A stretch of DNA of 64,000 nucleotides, taken from NCBI GenBank assembly GCA_020073585.1, contig JAIQEV010000003.1, forward strand, positions 62,001 through 126,000, read 5' to 3'. Each line of letters starts with the position of its first letter. Within the stretch, counting starts at the first letter, position 1. The position numbers were made by a program, and so were the translations under genes. This DNA comes from Terriglobia bacterium (GTDB taxonomy: Bacteria; Acidobacteriota; Terriglobia; Acidiferrales; UBA7541). Below, piece after piece: positions 16,254 through 24,065 of this stretch. The notes under the pieces are model-generated. The model saw only the letters and a program-made list of their open reading frames with translations. It did no database searches and was not told the DNA's origin.

Positions 16254-17255
16254 ATGTCTCCCGGCCTCAGTTCTCCCCGGATAGTTATTGCCGGCGCTTC
16301 CTCGCTGCTGGGCGCGGAGCTGCGCCAAGTGCTGGAAGAAGGGCGTTTTGCCGCGGCGGATTTCCGGCTGGTGGACGAGGAGCTGGCCGCGGGACTGCTC
16401 ACCGTAGCGGGGGGCGAACCGGCGGTGATCCAGCCGGTGGAGGAAGACAGTTTTTCCCGGGCGCAATGCGTGTTCTTCACGGGGTCGGCGGCGTTTACGC
16501 GGCGAAACGCGGGAGCGGCGCAGCGTTCCGGCGCGAAGGTGATCGATCTCTCCGGGGGGCTGCTGGAGGAAAAGGGAACGACGGTGTGGTTTCCGCGGCT
16601 GGAAACGCTGCGCGGAGCGGCGGGGCGGCCGGAGGGCAGCGTGTTCTGCGTGCCGTCGGCGCCCGGGGCGATTGCCGCGCTGCTTTCGCTGGCGCTGCAG
16701 CGCGCCGGCTTGCGGCGGCTGATGGCGCTCTTCTTCCGGCCGGTTTCCGAGGCGGGACGCCTGGGCATCGAAGAGCTGGAAAGCCAGACGACGCAGCTTC
16801 TCAGCTTTCAACCCACGGGGCATACGGTCTTCGGAACGCAGGTGGCTTTCAGCCTGCTGGACCGCTACGGAGAAGAGAGCGCGCAGAATCTGGCGGAGGA
16901 GCGCGCGCGGGTGCGCCGGGAAACGGCGGCGTGCCTGGGCGGGACGGGGATCGTGCCGTCGCTGCAGGTGTTGCATGCGCCGGTGTTTTACGGATATACC
17001 TTTGCGGCGTGCGCGGATCTGGCGCCGGAGGCGACGGCGGAGGGCATCGCCGGAGCGTGCCGGGAGGCCGGGTTCGTGCTGGCGGGGCCCGGGGAAGCGG
17101 GACCGAGCAATCTGATTGCGGGCGAGACGGGGGTGCACCTGGCGCAGCCGGAAGGCGATCCGGCGCAGCGGGGAGCGTGGTGGCTGTGGGGCGCCGCGGA
17201 TAACGTGAAGCTGCCGGCAGCGAACGCCGTGCGGCTGGCGGAGAGGCTGCTGTGA
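16254..17255 (+). CDS. Aspartate-semialdehyde dehydrogenase-like protein lacking the catalytic cysteine
   Basis: This 333-residue protein has the fold and order of the Asd family: a Rossmann start RIVIAGASSLLGAELRQVL, GAKVIDLSGG, and a dimerisation domain (FFRPVSEAGRLGIEELESQTTQLL). The active-site block, normally NPxC, reads SAPGA at residues 135-139, so Ala139 replaces the nucleophile. The later GHS-type histidine region reads FYGYTFA. It therefore resembles the E. coli Usg-1 type of ASADH paralogue and is unlikely to be an active dehydrogenase. It sits in a tight run pssA-(this)-lptE-holA, with a 4-bp overlap with lptE. A non-enzymatic role is an inference. Confidence 0.8.
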   Translation: MSPGLSSPRIVIAGASSLLGAELRQVLEEGRFAAADFRLVDEELAAGLLTVAGGEPAVIQPVEEDSFSRAQCVFFTGSAAFTRRNAGAAQRSGAKVIDLSGGLLEEKGTTVWFPRLETLRGAAGRPEGSVFCVPSAPGAIAALLSLALQRAGLRRLMALFFRPVSEAGRLGIEELESQTTQLLSFQPTGHTVFGTQVAFSLLDRYGEESAQNLAEERARVRRETAACLGGTGIVPSLQVLHAPVFYGYTFAACADLAPEATAEGIAGACREAGFVLAGPGEAGPSNLIAGETGVHLAQPEGDPAQRGAWWLWGAADNVKLPAANAVRLAERLL

Positions 17256-17785
17256 GGCATGGAGGAATGCGCGGGCTGCTGGGCGCGGCGCTGCTGGCCG
17301 CGGCGCTGGCGGGGGGGTGCGGCTATCGCGTAGCGGGGCGGACGAATGCGCTGCCCGCGGGCATCCAGAGCATCGCGGTGCCGGCGTTCGAGAACCGCAC
17401 CACGCGCTACCGCATCGAGCAGCGGCTGACCGAGGCCACGGTGCACGAGTTCCTGGCGCGGGCGGCGTACCGGATCGTGCCCGAGGCGGCGAATGCCGAT
17501 GCGGTGATGCGCGGGAAAGTGCTGAGCGTGGAAGTGACGCCGCTGATCTACGACACGACCACCGGGCGGGCCACGACCATGCTGGTGACCCTGCACTGCG
17601 AAGTCTCGCTGGAGGAGACGGCGACGAAGCGCGTCCTCTACCACAACGCCAACTTCCTGTTCCGCAACGAATACGAGATCTCCACGGACGTGAAGAGCTT
17701 TTTCGAGGAGCAGGACCCGGCGGTAGACCGCATGGCGCGGGAGTTCGCCGCGCGGCTGGTGGCGGCCATCACGGAGAGCTACTGA
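17252..17785 (+). CDS. lptE: LPS-assembly lipoprotein LptE
   Basis: The 177-residue outer-membrane lipoprotein forms the plug of the LptD translocon. A signal peptide ends in LAGGC with Cys23, a lipobox-like site, followed at once by the family's GYRVAGR. Further family segments are AGIQSIAVPAFENRTTRYRIEQRLTEA and the C-terminal VDRMAREFAARLVAAITE. The start is GTG 17252 overlapping the previous stop; GAGAGG about 6 bases before supports it. Its coupling to holA (TGATG) mirrors the lptE-holA neighbourhood of E. coli. No lptD is in the window. Confidence 0.85.
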   Translation: MRHGGMRGLLGAALLAAALAGGCGYRVAGRTNALPAGIQSIAVPAFENRTTRYRIEQRLTEATVHEFLARAAYRIVPEAANADAVMRGKVLSVEVTPLIYDTTTGRATTMLVTLHCEVSLEETATKRVLYHNANFLFRNEYEISTDVKSFFEEQDPAVDRMAREFAARLVAAITESY

Positions 17786-18834
17786 TGGCGCGCATAGCCG
17801 CCGCGGAACTGCTGGCGCGGGTGGAGAAGGGCCGGGCCATCCCGGCAGTGCTGCTGCTGGGGGACGAGGCCTTTCTGCGGGATTCCTGCCGGAAGCTGCT
17901 GATCGAAAAATACGTGCCGGAGGCGGCGCGCGCGTGGGCGCTTTCGCGGTTCTCGGCGGCGCGCGGGGAAGGGCCGGCGGCGCTGGACCAGGCGCAGACT
18001 ATGCCCATGCTTTCGCCGCAACAGGTGGTGTTTCTGGAGGAAGCGGAAGCCGTCGAAAAGCTGGGAGAGGCGAAGCGCGAGGATTTCGTGAAGGCCCTGG
18101 AAGCCTACCTGGAAAATCCGGCGCCGTTCACGACGCTGGTGCTCGAAGCGGAGGTGCTGGACCAGCGCATGAAATTCGCCAAGCTGCTGGCGGAGAAGGC
18201 GCTGGTGGTGGCCGTGAGCCTCGGGGAAAAAGAGCTGGAGCGGCGCGCGGCGGCCGTGGCCCAAGCCGGAGCGCTGGCCTCCGAACTGGGCGTGGTGCTG
18301 GAGGCCGGCGCGGCGGAGGATCTGGCCGAATGGGTGGCCGAGGATCTGCAGCTGCTGAAGACGGAGATGGAGAAGCTGGCGACGTATGCGGGAGAGCGGC
18401 GGCGCATCCGGCGCGAGGACGTGGCCGCGCTGGTGGTGTCGCAGAAAAAGAACACCGTATGGCAACTGGCGGAGATGCTCGCGGCGGGGAAGCGCAAGAC
18501 GGCGCTGGAGTTTCTGGAGCGGCTGCTGCGCGACGGCGACGAGCCCGTGGCGCTGGTGGGGGCGATGGCCTGGATGTACCGGAAGCTGATCGAGGCGCAG
18601 GAAATAAAGGGCGCGGTGAACGGGTGGCAGGCGGCGCGGCAACTGGGCATGCGTCCGGAGATGGCGGAGGTGGCGCTGCAGAGCGCGCGGCGGATGTCGC
18701 GCGAGCAGTTGCTGAGCGGACTGCGGGCGCTGCAGGAGTGCGACGACGGGCTGAAAGGCGGGGTGCGGGAGCCGCGCGCGCTGCTGGATTTCCTGATTGC
18801 GCGGCTTACGGGGCAGAGCGCTTCGGCGGCCTGA
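17785..18834 (+). CDS. holA: DNA polymerase III subunit delta
   Basis: This 349-residue clamp-loader subunit opens the beta clamp. The AAA+-like N-terminal domain (AVLLLGDEAFLRDSCRKLL, MLSPQQVVFLEEAEAV, FTTLVLEAEVLDQRMKFAKLL) is followed by LAEWVAEDLQLLKTEMEKLATY, the delta signature, and by VWQLAEMLAAGKRKTALEFLERLL and a C-terminal helical collar. As expected for delta it lacks a functional Walker A. The ATG at 17785 overlaps the lptE stop by one base. The long upstream open frame in the same register is a shadow of lptE. Confidence 0.92.
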   Translation: MARIAAAELLARVEKGRAIPAVLLLGDEAFLRDSCRKLLIEKYVPEAARAWALSRFSAARGEGPAALDQAQTMPMLSPQQVVFLEEAEAVEKLGEAKREDFVKALEAYLENPAPFTTLVLEAEVLDQRMKFAKLLAEKALVVAVSLGEKELERRAAAVAQAGALASELGVVLEAGAAEDLAEWVAEDLQLLKTEMEKLATYAGERRRIRREDVAALVVSQKKNTVWQLAEMLAAGKRKTALEFLERLLRDGDEPVALVGAMAWMYRKLIEAQEIKGAVNGWQAARQLGMRPEMAEVALQSARRMSREQLLSGLRALQECDDGLKGGVREPRALLDFLIARLTGQSASAA

Positions 18835-18889
18835 TCCGGCCCGGAAAAAGTCAGACAGTCGAACGGTTCGCTCGCTGCACCGTGCGACA

Positions 18890-18925
18890 TCCGCAAAAAA
18901 AGAAGGGCGGGTTGAAGCCCGCCCT
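18890..18925 (-). terminator. Intrinsic terminator of rpsT
   Basis: On the minus strand, an 8-bp stem AGGGCGGG/CCCGCCCT (18925-18918 with 18911-18904) is followed by TTCTTTTTTT. It lies 36 bp past the rpsT stop and also faces the end of holA on the other strand. Confidence 0.88.
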
Positions 18926-18960
18926 CCGTCCTACATAAAGCATGTGGAAAGCTGTCGCCG

Positions 18961-19263
18961 CTACTTCTTGGCGGCCTGGATGTGGTGCAAGGCGAGGCTC
19001 AGGCGCGACTTGTAGCGGTTGCCGGTGTTCTCGTGCAGCACGCCCTTGGCGATGGCCTTGTCGATGGCGGACAGGGTAGGCTGCAGGAGATTGGCGGCGG
19101 CGGCCTGATCGCCGGCGGTGATGGCGGTGCGCAGGCGCTTCATCATGGTGCGCACGCGGGTGCGGTTGGCGCGGTTGACTTCCGCCCGTTGTATAGATTG
19201 CTTCGCGCGCTTAAGGACTGATTTCTTCCGCTTCTTAACTTTGGTAGCCTGTCCCTGGGCCAT
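18961..19263 (-). CDS. rpsT: 30S ribosomal protein S20
   Basis: This 100-residue protein binds the bottom of the 16S rRNA body. Its sequence is Lys/Arg/Ala-rich and all-helical: KKRKKSVLKRAKQSIQRAEVNRANRTRVRTMMK, then DKAIAKGVLHENTGNRYKSRLS. NK/NRYKSRL near the C-terminus is the diagnostic S20 ending. AAGGAG six bases before the ATG is a strong ribosome site. It has its own sigma-70 promoter and terminator, so it is monocistronic. Confidence 0.97.
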   Translation of the reverse strand: MAQGQATKVKKRKKSVLKRAKQSIQRAEVNRANRTRVRTMMKRLRTAITAGDQAAAANLLQPTLSAIDKAIAKGVLHENTGNRYKSRLSLALHHIQAAKK

Positions 19264-19297
19264 TCAATGCTCCTTTTTGCGTTTACTCGAATTTCTA

Positions 19298-19326
19298 ACA
19301 GTAGCCGAGGCGTTTCGCTTTGTCAA
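19298..19326 (-). promoter_or_regulatory. Sigma-70 promoter of rpsT
   Basis: On the minus strand, a perfect TTGACA (19326-19321) and TACTGT (19303-19298) are separated by 17 bp. The predicted start near 19291 leaves about 28 bases of leader containing the AAGGAG. Confidence 0.75.
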
Positions 19327-19388
19327 ACCAGAGTCCAATAACTCCGCCGCAAGCGGGGCGGAAGGCAGGCGCACTGGGAGGCGCACGG

Positions 19389-20909
19389 GTGAATGTTCCG
19401 GCGGGGGCCGCGGGGGCGCCCGGCAAGCCGGACAAGAAAGACGAGCTGCGCCTGCTGGTCAATTCCCATCATGCGCTGATCACCATTGAAACGGGGGAAG
19501 AGGAGCGCGTCGAAGAGCTGCTGGGGGAAGTGGCCAGCGAGCTGGGCGTGGGCTTTTATGTGTGGAGCGTGACCAGCGGCCTGGCGCGCAAAGGCGGCCA
19601 GCCGCTGTACAACTCCGAGCAGCCGGAGCAGGCGCTGGCCAACATCGCGCAGGTGCGGGGCGACGCGCTGTTTCTGCTGAAGGATTTTGCGCGCTACTGC
19701 GAGCAGGACCGCATCTGCCGGCGGCTGCGGGAGATGGCCGAGAGCTTCCGCACCGTGCGGCGCTCGATCGTGATTTCCGGGGCGTCGCTGCACCTGCCGG
19801 AAGAGCTGTCGGGAGTTGCCGCGCCGTATCGCCTGGAGCTGCCGGATGCGGAGGAGTTGCTTCCGGCGGTGCGGGAGGAGCTGGCGGAGGCCGCGCAGGA
19901 GCAGCACCTGGCGGTGCTGCTGGATGGCGCGGCGCAGGCGCAACTGGCGCAGAATCTGGTGGGGCTACCGCGCGAGGAGGCGCTGCGCCTGCTGCGCAAG
20001 TGCGTGCTGGCGCGGGGGAAGGCCGATGCGGGGCTGCTGGCGGACGTCGCGGAGGCGAAGCGGGGCGCGCTGCGGCAGGACGGCCTGCTGGAGACGGTGC
20101 GGCGGGATACCTCGTTCAGGGACGTGGCCGGACTGGGGCATCTGCGGGAGTGGGTGCGCAAGCGGCAGAGCGCGCTGACGGCGGAGGGGCGGGCGTTCGG
20201 GCTGGAGCCGCCCAAGGGCGTACTGATTACCGGGGTGCAGGGCTGCGGGAAGAGCCTGGCGGCACGGGCCATTGCCGGGGAGTGGGGCTACGATCTGGCG
20301 CGGTTCGATGCGGGCTCGCTGTACGACAAATACATCGGGGAATCGGAGCGGCGGCTGCATAAGACGCTGGAGCTGGCGCAGAAGCTGGCGCCGCTGGTGC
20401 TGTGGATCGACGAGATCGAAAAGGCTTTTGCGTCGGCCAGCGGCGGCGCGGAGAGCGATGGCGGGCTCTCGCAGCGGCTGCTGGCCACCATGCTCACCTG
20501 GATGCAGGACCGCGAGGGCGGGGTGTTTCTGGCGGCCACCTCGAACAATATTTCGTCGCTGCCGCCGGAGATGCTGCGCAAAGGGCGCTTCGACGAGATT
20601 TTCTTCGTGGATCTGCCGGGCGAGGCGTCGCGCGAAGCGCTGTTTGCCCTGCACCTGAAGAAGCGCGGACGGGATGCCGCGGCGTTTGATCTGGCGAAGC
20701 TGGCGGCAGCCAGCGAAGGCTTTTCCGGCGCGGAAATCGAGCAATCCATCGTGGCCGGGCTGTATACCGCGTTCGGGAAGAAGGAGCAGCTTTGCACGGA
20801 GATTCTGCTCGGCGAGTTGCGCGGGACGCAGCCGCTGAGCGTCACCCGCGCGGAGGAGATTCAGTCGCTGCGCACCTGGGCGCAATCCCGCGCCGTCCCG
20901 GCAGACTAA
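19389..20909 (+). CDS. Ycf46-like AAA+ ATPase
   Basis: This is a 506-residue AAA protein. About 240 N-terminal residues form a non-catalytic region (LLVNSHHALITIETGEEERVEELL at the start). The ATPase core follows: Walker A GVLITGVQGCGKSLAARAIA, pore-loop region SLYDKYIGESERRL, Walker B PLVLWIDEIEKAF, sensor 1 FLAATSNN, and the FtsH-like LPPEMLRKGRFDEIFFVDLP with arginine-finger candidates. This layout matches the chloroplast Ycf46/cyanobacterial family, of poorly known function. I chose GTG 19389 because GGGAGG (19376-19381) is seven bases before it. The longer TTG-started frame at 19320 begins inside the rpsT -35 element. Confidence 0.82.
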   Translation: MNVPAGAAGAPGKPDKKDELRLLVNSHHALITIETGEEERVEELLGEVASELGVGFYVWSVTSGLARKGGQPLYNSEQPEQALANIAQVRGDALFLLKDFARYCEQDRICRRLREMAESFRTVRRSIVISGASLHLPEELSGVAAPYRLELPDAEELLPAVREELAEAAQEQHLAVLLDGAAQAQLAQNLVGLPREEALRLLRKCVLARGKADAGLLADVAEAKRGALRQDGLLETVRRDTSFRDVAGLGHLREWVRKRQSALTAEGRAFGLEPPKGVLITGVQGCGKSLAARAIAGEWGYDLARFDAGSLYDKYIGESERRLHKTLELAQKLAPLVLWIDEIEKAFASASGGAESDGGLSQRLLATMLTWMQDREGGVFLAATSNNISSLPPEMLRKGRFDEIFFVDLPGEASREALFALHLKKRGRDAAAFDLAKLAAASEGFSGAEIEQSIVAGLYTAFGKKEQLCTEILLGELRGTQPLSVTRAEEIQSLRTWAQSRAVPAD

Positions 20910-20958
20910 GAAAATCTTCAGAGAAGACTCGACGTATCCGCAGGGTTCGGAGTTTTAA

Positions 20959-22407
20959 TCAAGGATTCGGGGGAGCGACGAGGTAGTCGTCGCTGGTGCG
21001 GGCGAGGAGCAATTCGCGGCGGCGTTTCAGGAGCTGCAACTGGCGGGAGACCTGGACCAGTTCCTGCTTTTGCGCGGGGGTTAGCTGGGGACCGAGGTGG
21101 TCCAACTCGTCGAAACGGGCCTGGAGCCGGGGAATTTCGCGGTCCATGAGGACCGGGCGGATGAGCAGGGTCTTGTCGTGGCCGGCGCGTGCCAGCAGGT
21201 GATTGTTCTCCGTCCAGACGGGCAGAATGCCCATGTCGCCGAGCTCGAAGCGGATGCCCGCGGGACCGTAATCTTTCTTGATGACGGAAAAGGTGACGAT
21301 CAGGGAGTCGCGCTGCTCGCCGGCCCTTTCGGGAGTCAGGCCCTGGACGTAGTTGCGCGACTGGTTGGAAAGGAAATTTCCCAGGGAATAGAGAATGACG
21401 GTGTGGCGCTGGTCCTGGGTTAGATAGGTTTCGATGGGCTGCAGGACGTGGGGATGATGGCCGAGCACGGCGCCGGCGCCCGCTTCGAGCATCTTGTGGG
21501 CCATCTCGACATCGTCATTGCGCGGCGCGGTGGCGTATTCCACTCCCCAGTGAATCGAAATCAGCAGGAAATCGCATTGCGCGCGCGCCGCTTTGACGGC
21601 TTCCAGAACCTGGGCGTCCGTCAGCCCCGGAGCCCCGTTGGCCTCGCCGGGGTAAGGGAAGAACGCAACGTGCGGATCGCCGTCCTTTTCCGGATTGTGG
21701 CCGCCATTCAGCCAGCGGGTCATTCCCAGCCAGCCGACTTTGATGCCATTTTTTTCGAGGATGACGGGCTTCCAGGCCGCATCCGCCGTGGCCCCGGCGC
21801 CGGTGAAGAGCAGGTCCTGTTCGCGCAGGTGGCCGAGGGATTCGGCAAAGCCGAGATGGCCCTGATCGAAGACGTGATTGTTGGCAAAGGAAACAATCTT
21901 GATGCCGCTGAACTTGAGCGCCTGCAAAAGGGCGATGGGAGCGTCGAATTGGAAGGGCTTCGAGCCGCGGCTATGTTTCGGCGCCACAGGGGTTTCCAGA
22001 TTGACGAAGCCGAAATCGGCTTGGCGGAAGATATCGGCCACCGCGGCGAACAAAACGTCCCAGCCGGCATGATTGCCGGGGGTGGCGGACGGGGCGGCTG
22101 CGCTGTCCTTAGCGACCGGAGCGGGGGCGTCCGAAGCGGCAGCTGGCGGGGCGGGGGTTGCGGGCAGGCTGTGGGCCGCGGCGGATTGCACGACCGGCTG
22201 GTGGGGAATGACGTCGCCGGCGGCGGCAAAGGTGACGCGGCTGAGTTCGCGGGGGTAGGAAACGCGAGCCGCGGCCTGGGCCGCCGCGGGGCTTGGGCAC
22301 CACTTGACGAGGGAAAAAGCGAAAAACAGCGTGAGCAGCGTCACGGCGCTCCCTGCAAGGGATTTCCTTTTGCGGGATAGCAGATCGCGGATAGTGTTCG
22401 GATGCAT
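20959..22407 (-). CDS. CapA-family (poly-gamma-glutamate synthesis-like) metallophosphoesterase-fold protein
   Basis: This 482-residue protein has a signal anchor (residues about 15-45) and an Ala/Pro-rich linker within the early catalytic domain. Motifs of the CapA family are FAAAGDVIPH, FGFVNLETPVAP, IKIVSFANNHVFDQGHLGF, LLISIHWGVEY, GAGAVLGHHPHVLQP and VILYSLGNFLSN. CapA domains are related to calcineurin-like phosphoesterases and take part in gamma-linked polyglutamate export or capsule formation. No capB/capC genes are nearby, so a polyglutamate role is not implied. The ATG at 22407 (MHPNTIRD) places the hydrophobic segment near the N-terminus. Confidence 0.85.
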   Translation of the reverse strand: MHPNTIRDLLSRKRKSLAGSAVTLLTLFFAFSLVKWCPSPAAAQAAARVSYPRELSRVTFAAAGDVIPHQPVVQSAAAHSLPATPAPPAAASDAPAPVAKDSAAAPSATPGNHAGWDVLFAAVADIFRQADFGFVNLETPVAPKHSRGSKPFQFDAPIALLQALKFSGIKIVSFANNHVFDQGHLGFAESLGHLREQDLLFTGAGATADAAWKPVILEKNGIKVGWLGMTRWLNGGHNPEKDGDPHVAFFPYPGEANGAPGLTDAQVLEAVKAARAQCDFLLISIHWGVEYATAPRNDDVEMAHKMLEAGAGAVLGHHPHVLQPIETYLTQDQRHTVILYSLGNFLSNQSRNYVQGLTPERAGEQRDSLIVTFSVIKKDYGPAGIRFELGDMGILPVWTENNHLLARAGHDKTLLIRPVLMDREIPRLQARFDELDHLGPQLTPAQKQELVQVSRQLQLLKRRRELLLARTSDDYLVAPPNP

Positions 22408-22605
22408 AGAACCCTGAAGCGGGATCTCCCTTCCGGCTGCCGGACGAGGAAAGTATACATGCAAGCTCCGCGTTGCATGGCGCGGTGTAACGAGTGCGTA
22501 ACTTGACCCGTGGGCGGGGGTGGGATACGCTCGCAGTAGTTTCTCCTTGCAGAGGAGGAATCACCTATCAGCGCACCAGCCCCCATCGGTAAACCCAGCA
22601 ATTGG

Positions 22606-23622
22606 ATGCGACGCACCGTACACATTTCCGGGAAAATCGAGCCGCTCTTCGGAACGCTGGATGAAAATCTGCGTCTGCTCGAATCCTCGCTGGAAGTGCA
22701 GATCAATCTGCAGGATCGCGACCTGACCATCGAAGGGCAGCGCGCGCAGGTGGAACGCGCGGCGCGCATCCTGGAGGAGTACAACCATCTTTCGCGGGGC
22801 GGGCGCACGCTCACGGCCAGCGAGGTGAAGTCGCTGATCCGCGTGGCCACGGAAGACTTGCACATCGCGCCGCGGACGGCGCTGGAATCGGGCTACGCGC
22901 GGGCCTTCGGCAAGAAGAGCGTGCATCCGAAAGGGGCCAACCAGCGGTTGTACATGGAGGCGATCGAGCGGCACGACATGACCTTCGGCATCGGGCCGGG
23001 GGGCACGGGGAAGACCTATCTGGCCGTGGCCATGGCTGTCTCCGCGCTGCTGACCAAGCAGCTCAACCGCATCATCCTGGCGCGGCCGGCGGTGGAAGCG
23101 GGAGAGCGGCTGGGTTTCCTTCCCGGCACGCTGCAGCAGAAGATCGACCCGTACATGCGGCCGCTGTACGACGCGCTCTACGACATGCTGGACGCGGACA
23201 AGCTGGAGCGCTTCCTGGAGAAGGGGATCATCGAGGTGGCACCGCTGGCGTTCATGCGCGGGCGCACGCTGAACGACTCCTTCGTGATTCTGGACGAGGC
23301 GCAGAACACGACCAGCGAGCAGATGAAGATGTTCCTGACGCGGCTGGGCTTCAATTCCAAAGCGGTGATCACCGGGGACATCACGCAGATCGATTTGCCG
23401 AGCGGGAAACGCTCCGGGCTGGTGGAGGCGATCGAGATCTGCGGCAAGATCGAGGGCATCGCGGTGGTGCAGTTCAATGAAAAGGACGTGGTGCGCCACA
23501 ACCTGGTGCAGCAGATCATCCGCGCCTACGAGGAGTACGAGGTGCCGGCGGGCGCGCGCAGCGACCCCGCGGAAAACGGCAAGGCGGAAGCAGCCGGCAA
23601 AAAAGAAGAATCGCGGGGATGA
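22606..23622 (+). CDS. phoH: PhoH-like ATPase
   Basis: This 338-residue P-loop protein has an N-terminal KH-like part ([34 protein letters not shown]) and the PhoH ATPase domain. The latter holds Walker [35 protein letters not shown], Walker [12 protein letters not shown] and [19 protein letters not shown]. It heads the phoH-ybeY-corC cluster common to most bacteria and overlaps ybeY by 4 bp. The only canonical start that keeps the whole family domain is ATG 22606, but the one strong ribosome site (AGGAGG, 22553-22558) is 47 bases upstream, 8 bases before an in-frame ATC at 22567. The start is therefore uncertain. Confidence 0.93.
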   Translation: MRRTVHISGKIEPLFGTLDENLRLLESSLEVQINLQDRDLTIEGQRAQVERAARILEEYNHLSRGGRTLTASEVKSLIRVATEDLHIAPRTALESGYARAFGKKSVHPKGANQRLYMEAIERHDMTFGIGPGGTGKTYLAVAMAVSALLTKQLNRIILARPAVEAGERLGFLPGTLQQKIDPYMRPLYDALYDMLDADKLERFLEKGIIEVAPLAFMRGRTLNDSFVILDEAQNTTSEQMKMFLTRLGFNSKAVITGDITQIDLPSGKRSGLVEAIEICGKIEGIAVVQFNEKDVVRHNLVQQIIRAYEEYEVPAGARSDPAENGKAEAAGKKEESRG

Positions 23623-24065
23623 TTCTGAACCGCCAGCGGGCGGTGCGCATCGCGCGCCGGCCTCTCGAAGAGTTTCTCCGGCGCGTGGCGAGCGAGCTGG
23701 GCCTGGCGGAGCGCAGCGTGACGGTGTGCTTCGTGAGCGACGCGGAGATGGCCCGCATGAACGAGACCTTCCGCAAGAAACAGGGGCCCACGGACGTGCT
23801 GTCCTTTCCGGCGGAAGCGCGCAAGAAGCCGGCGGCGCGGCGCAAAGCAGCGGCCGGCGCCGCGACGGCGTATCTCGGGGACATCGCGATTTCCGCGGCC
23901 ACGGCGCGGCGCAATGCGGCGCGCTTCGGGCGGACCTTTCCGGCGGAATTGCGCATCCTGATCCTGCACGGGGCGCTGCACCTGCTGGGCTATGACCACG
24001 AGACCGACCGCGGGCAGATGGACCGGGTGGAAGCGAAGCTGCGGCGGCGATTGAGGCTGGCGTGA
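23619..24065 (+). CDS. ybeY: Endoribonuclease YbeY (16S rRNA 3'-end maturation)
   Basis: This 148-residue zinc-dependent RNase carries the complete H-x3-H-x5-H motif [11 protein letters not shown] near the C-terminus, with the conserved TDVLSFP strand before it and GDIAIS between. A short Ala/Lys-rich insert ([15 protein letters not shown]) separates the LSFP strand from GDI. The start overlaps the phoH stop (ATGA), and its own stop overlaps the next gene by 4 bp, so phoH, ybeY and the CorC-like gene are translationally coupled. Confidence 0.95.
   Translation: MILNRQRAVRIARRPLEEFLRRVASELGLAERSVTVCFVSDAEMARMNETFRKKQGPTDVLSFPAEARKKPAARRKAAAGAATAYLGDIAISAATARRNAARFGRTFPAELRILILHGALHLLGYDHETDRGQMDRVEAKLRRRLRLA

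Noticed and set aside
15177-17138. 653-codon open frame on the minus strand over psd, pssA and the ASADH-like gene
   Set aside because: It lacks any recognisable domain, has composition expected of the reverse of GC-rich coding DNA, and fully overlaps three genes with clear family motifs.
17317-18834. Longer frame starting 156 codons before holA
   Set aside because: The added part is a shadow of lptE; the delta-subunit core begins at the coupled ATG 17785.
20914-20927. Small hairpin after the capA-like gene as a terminator
   Set aside because: The stem is only 5 bp with AT-rich arms; too weak to call.
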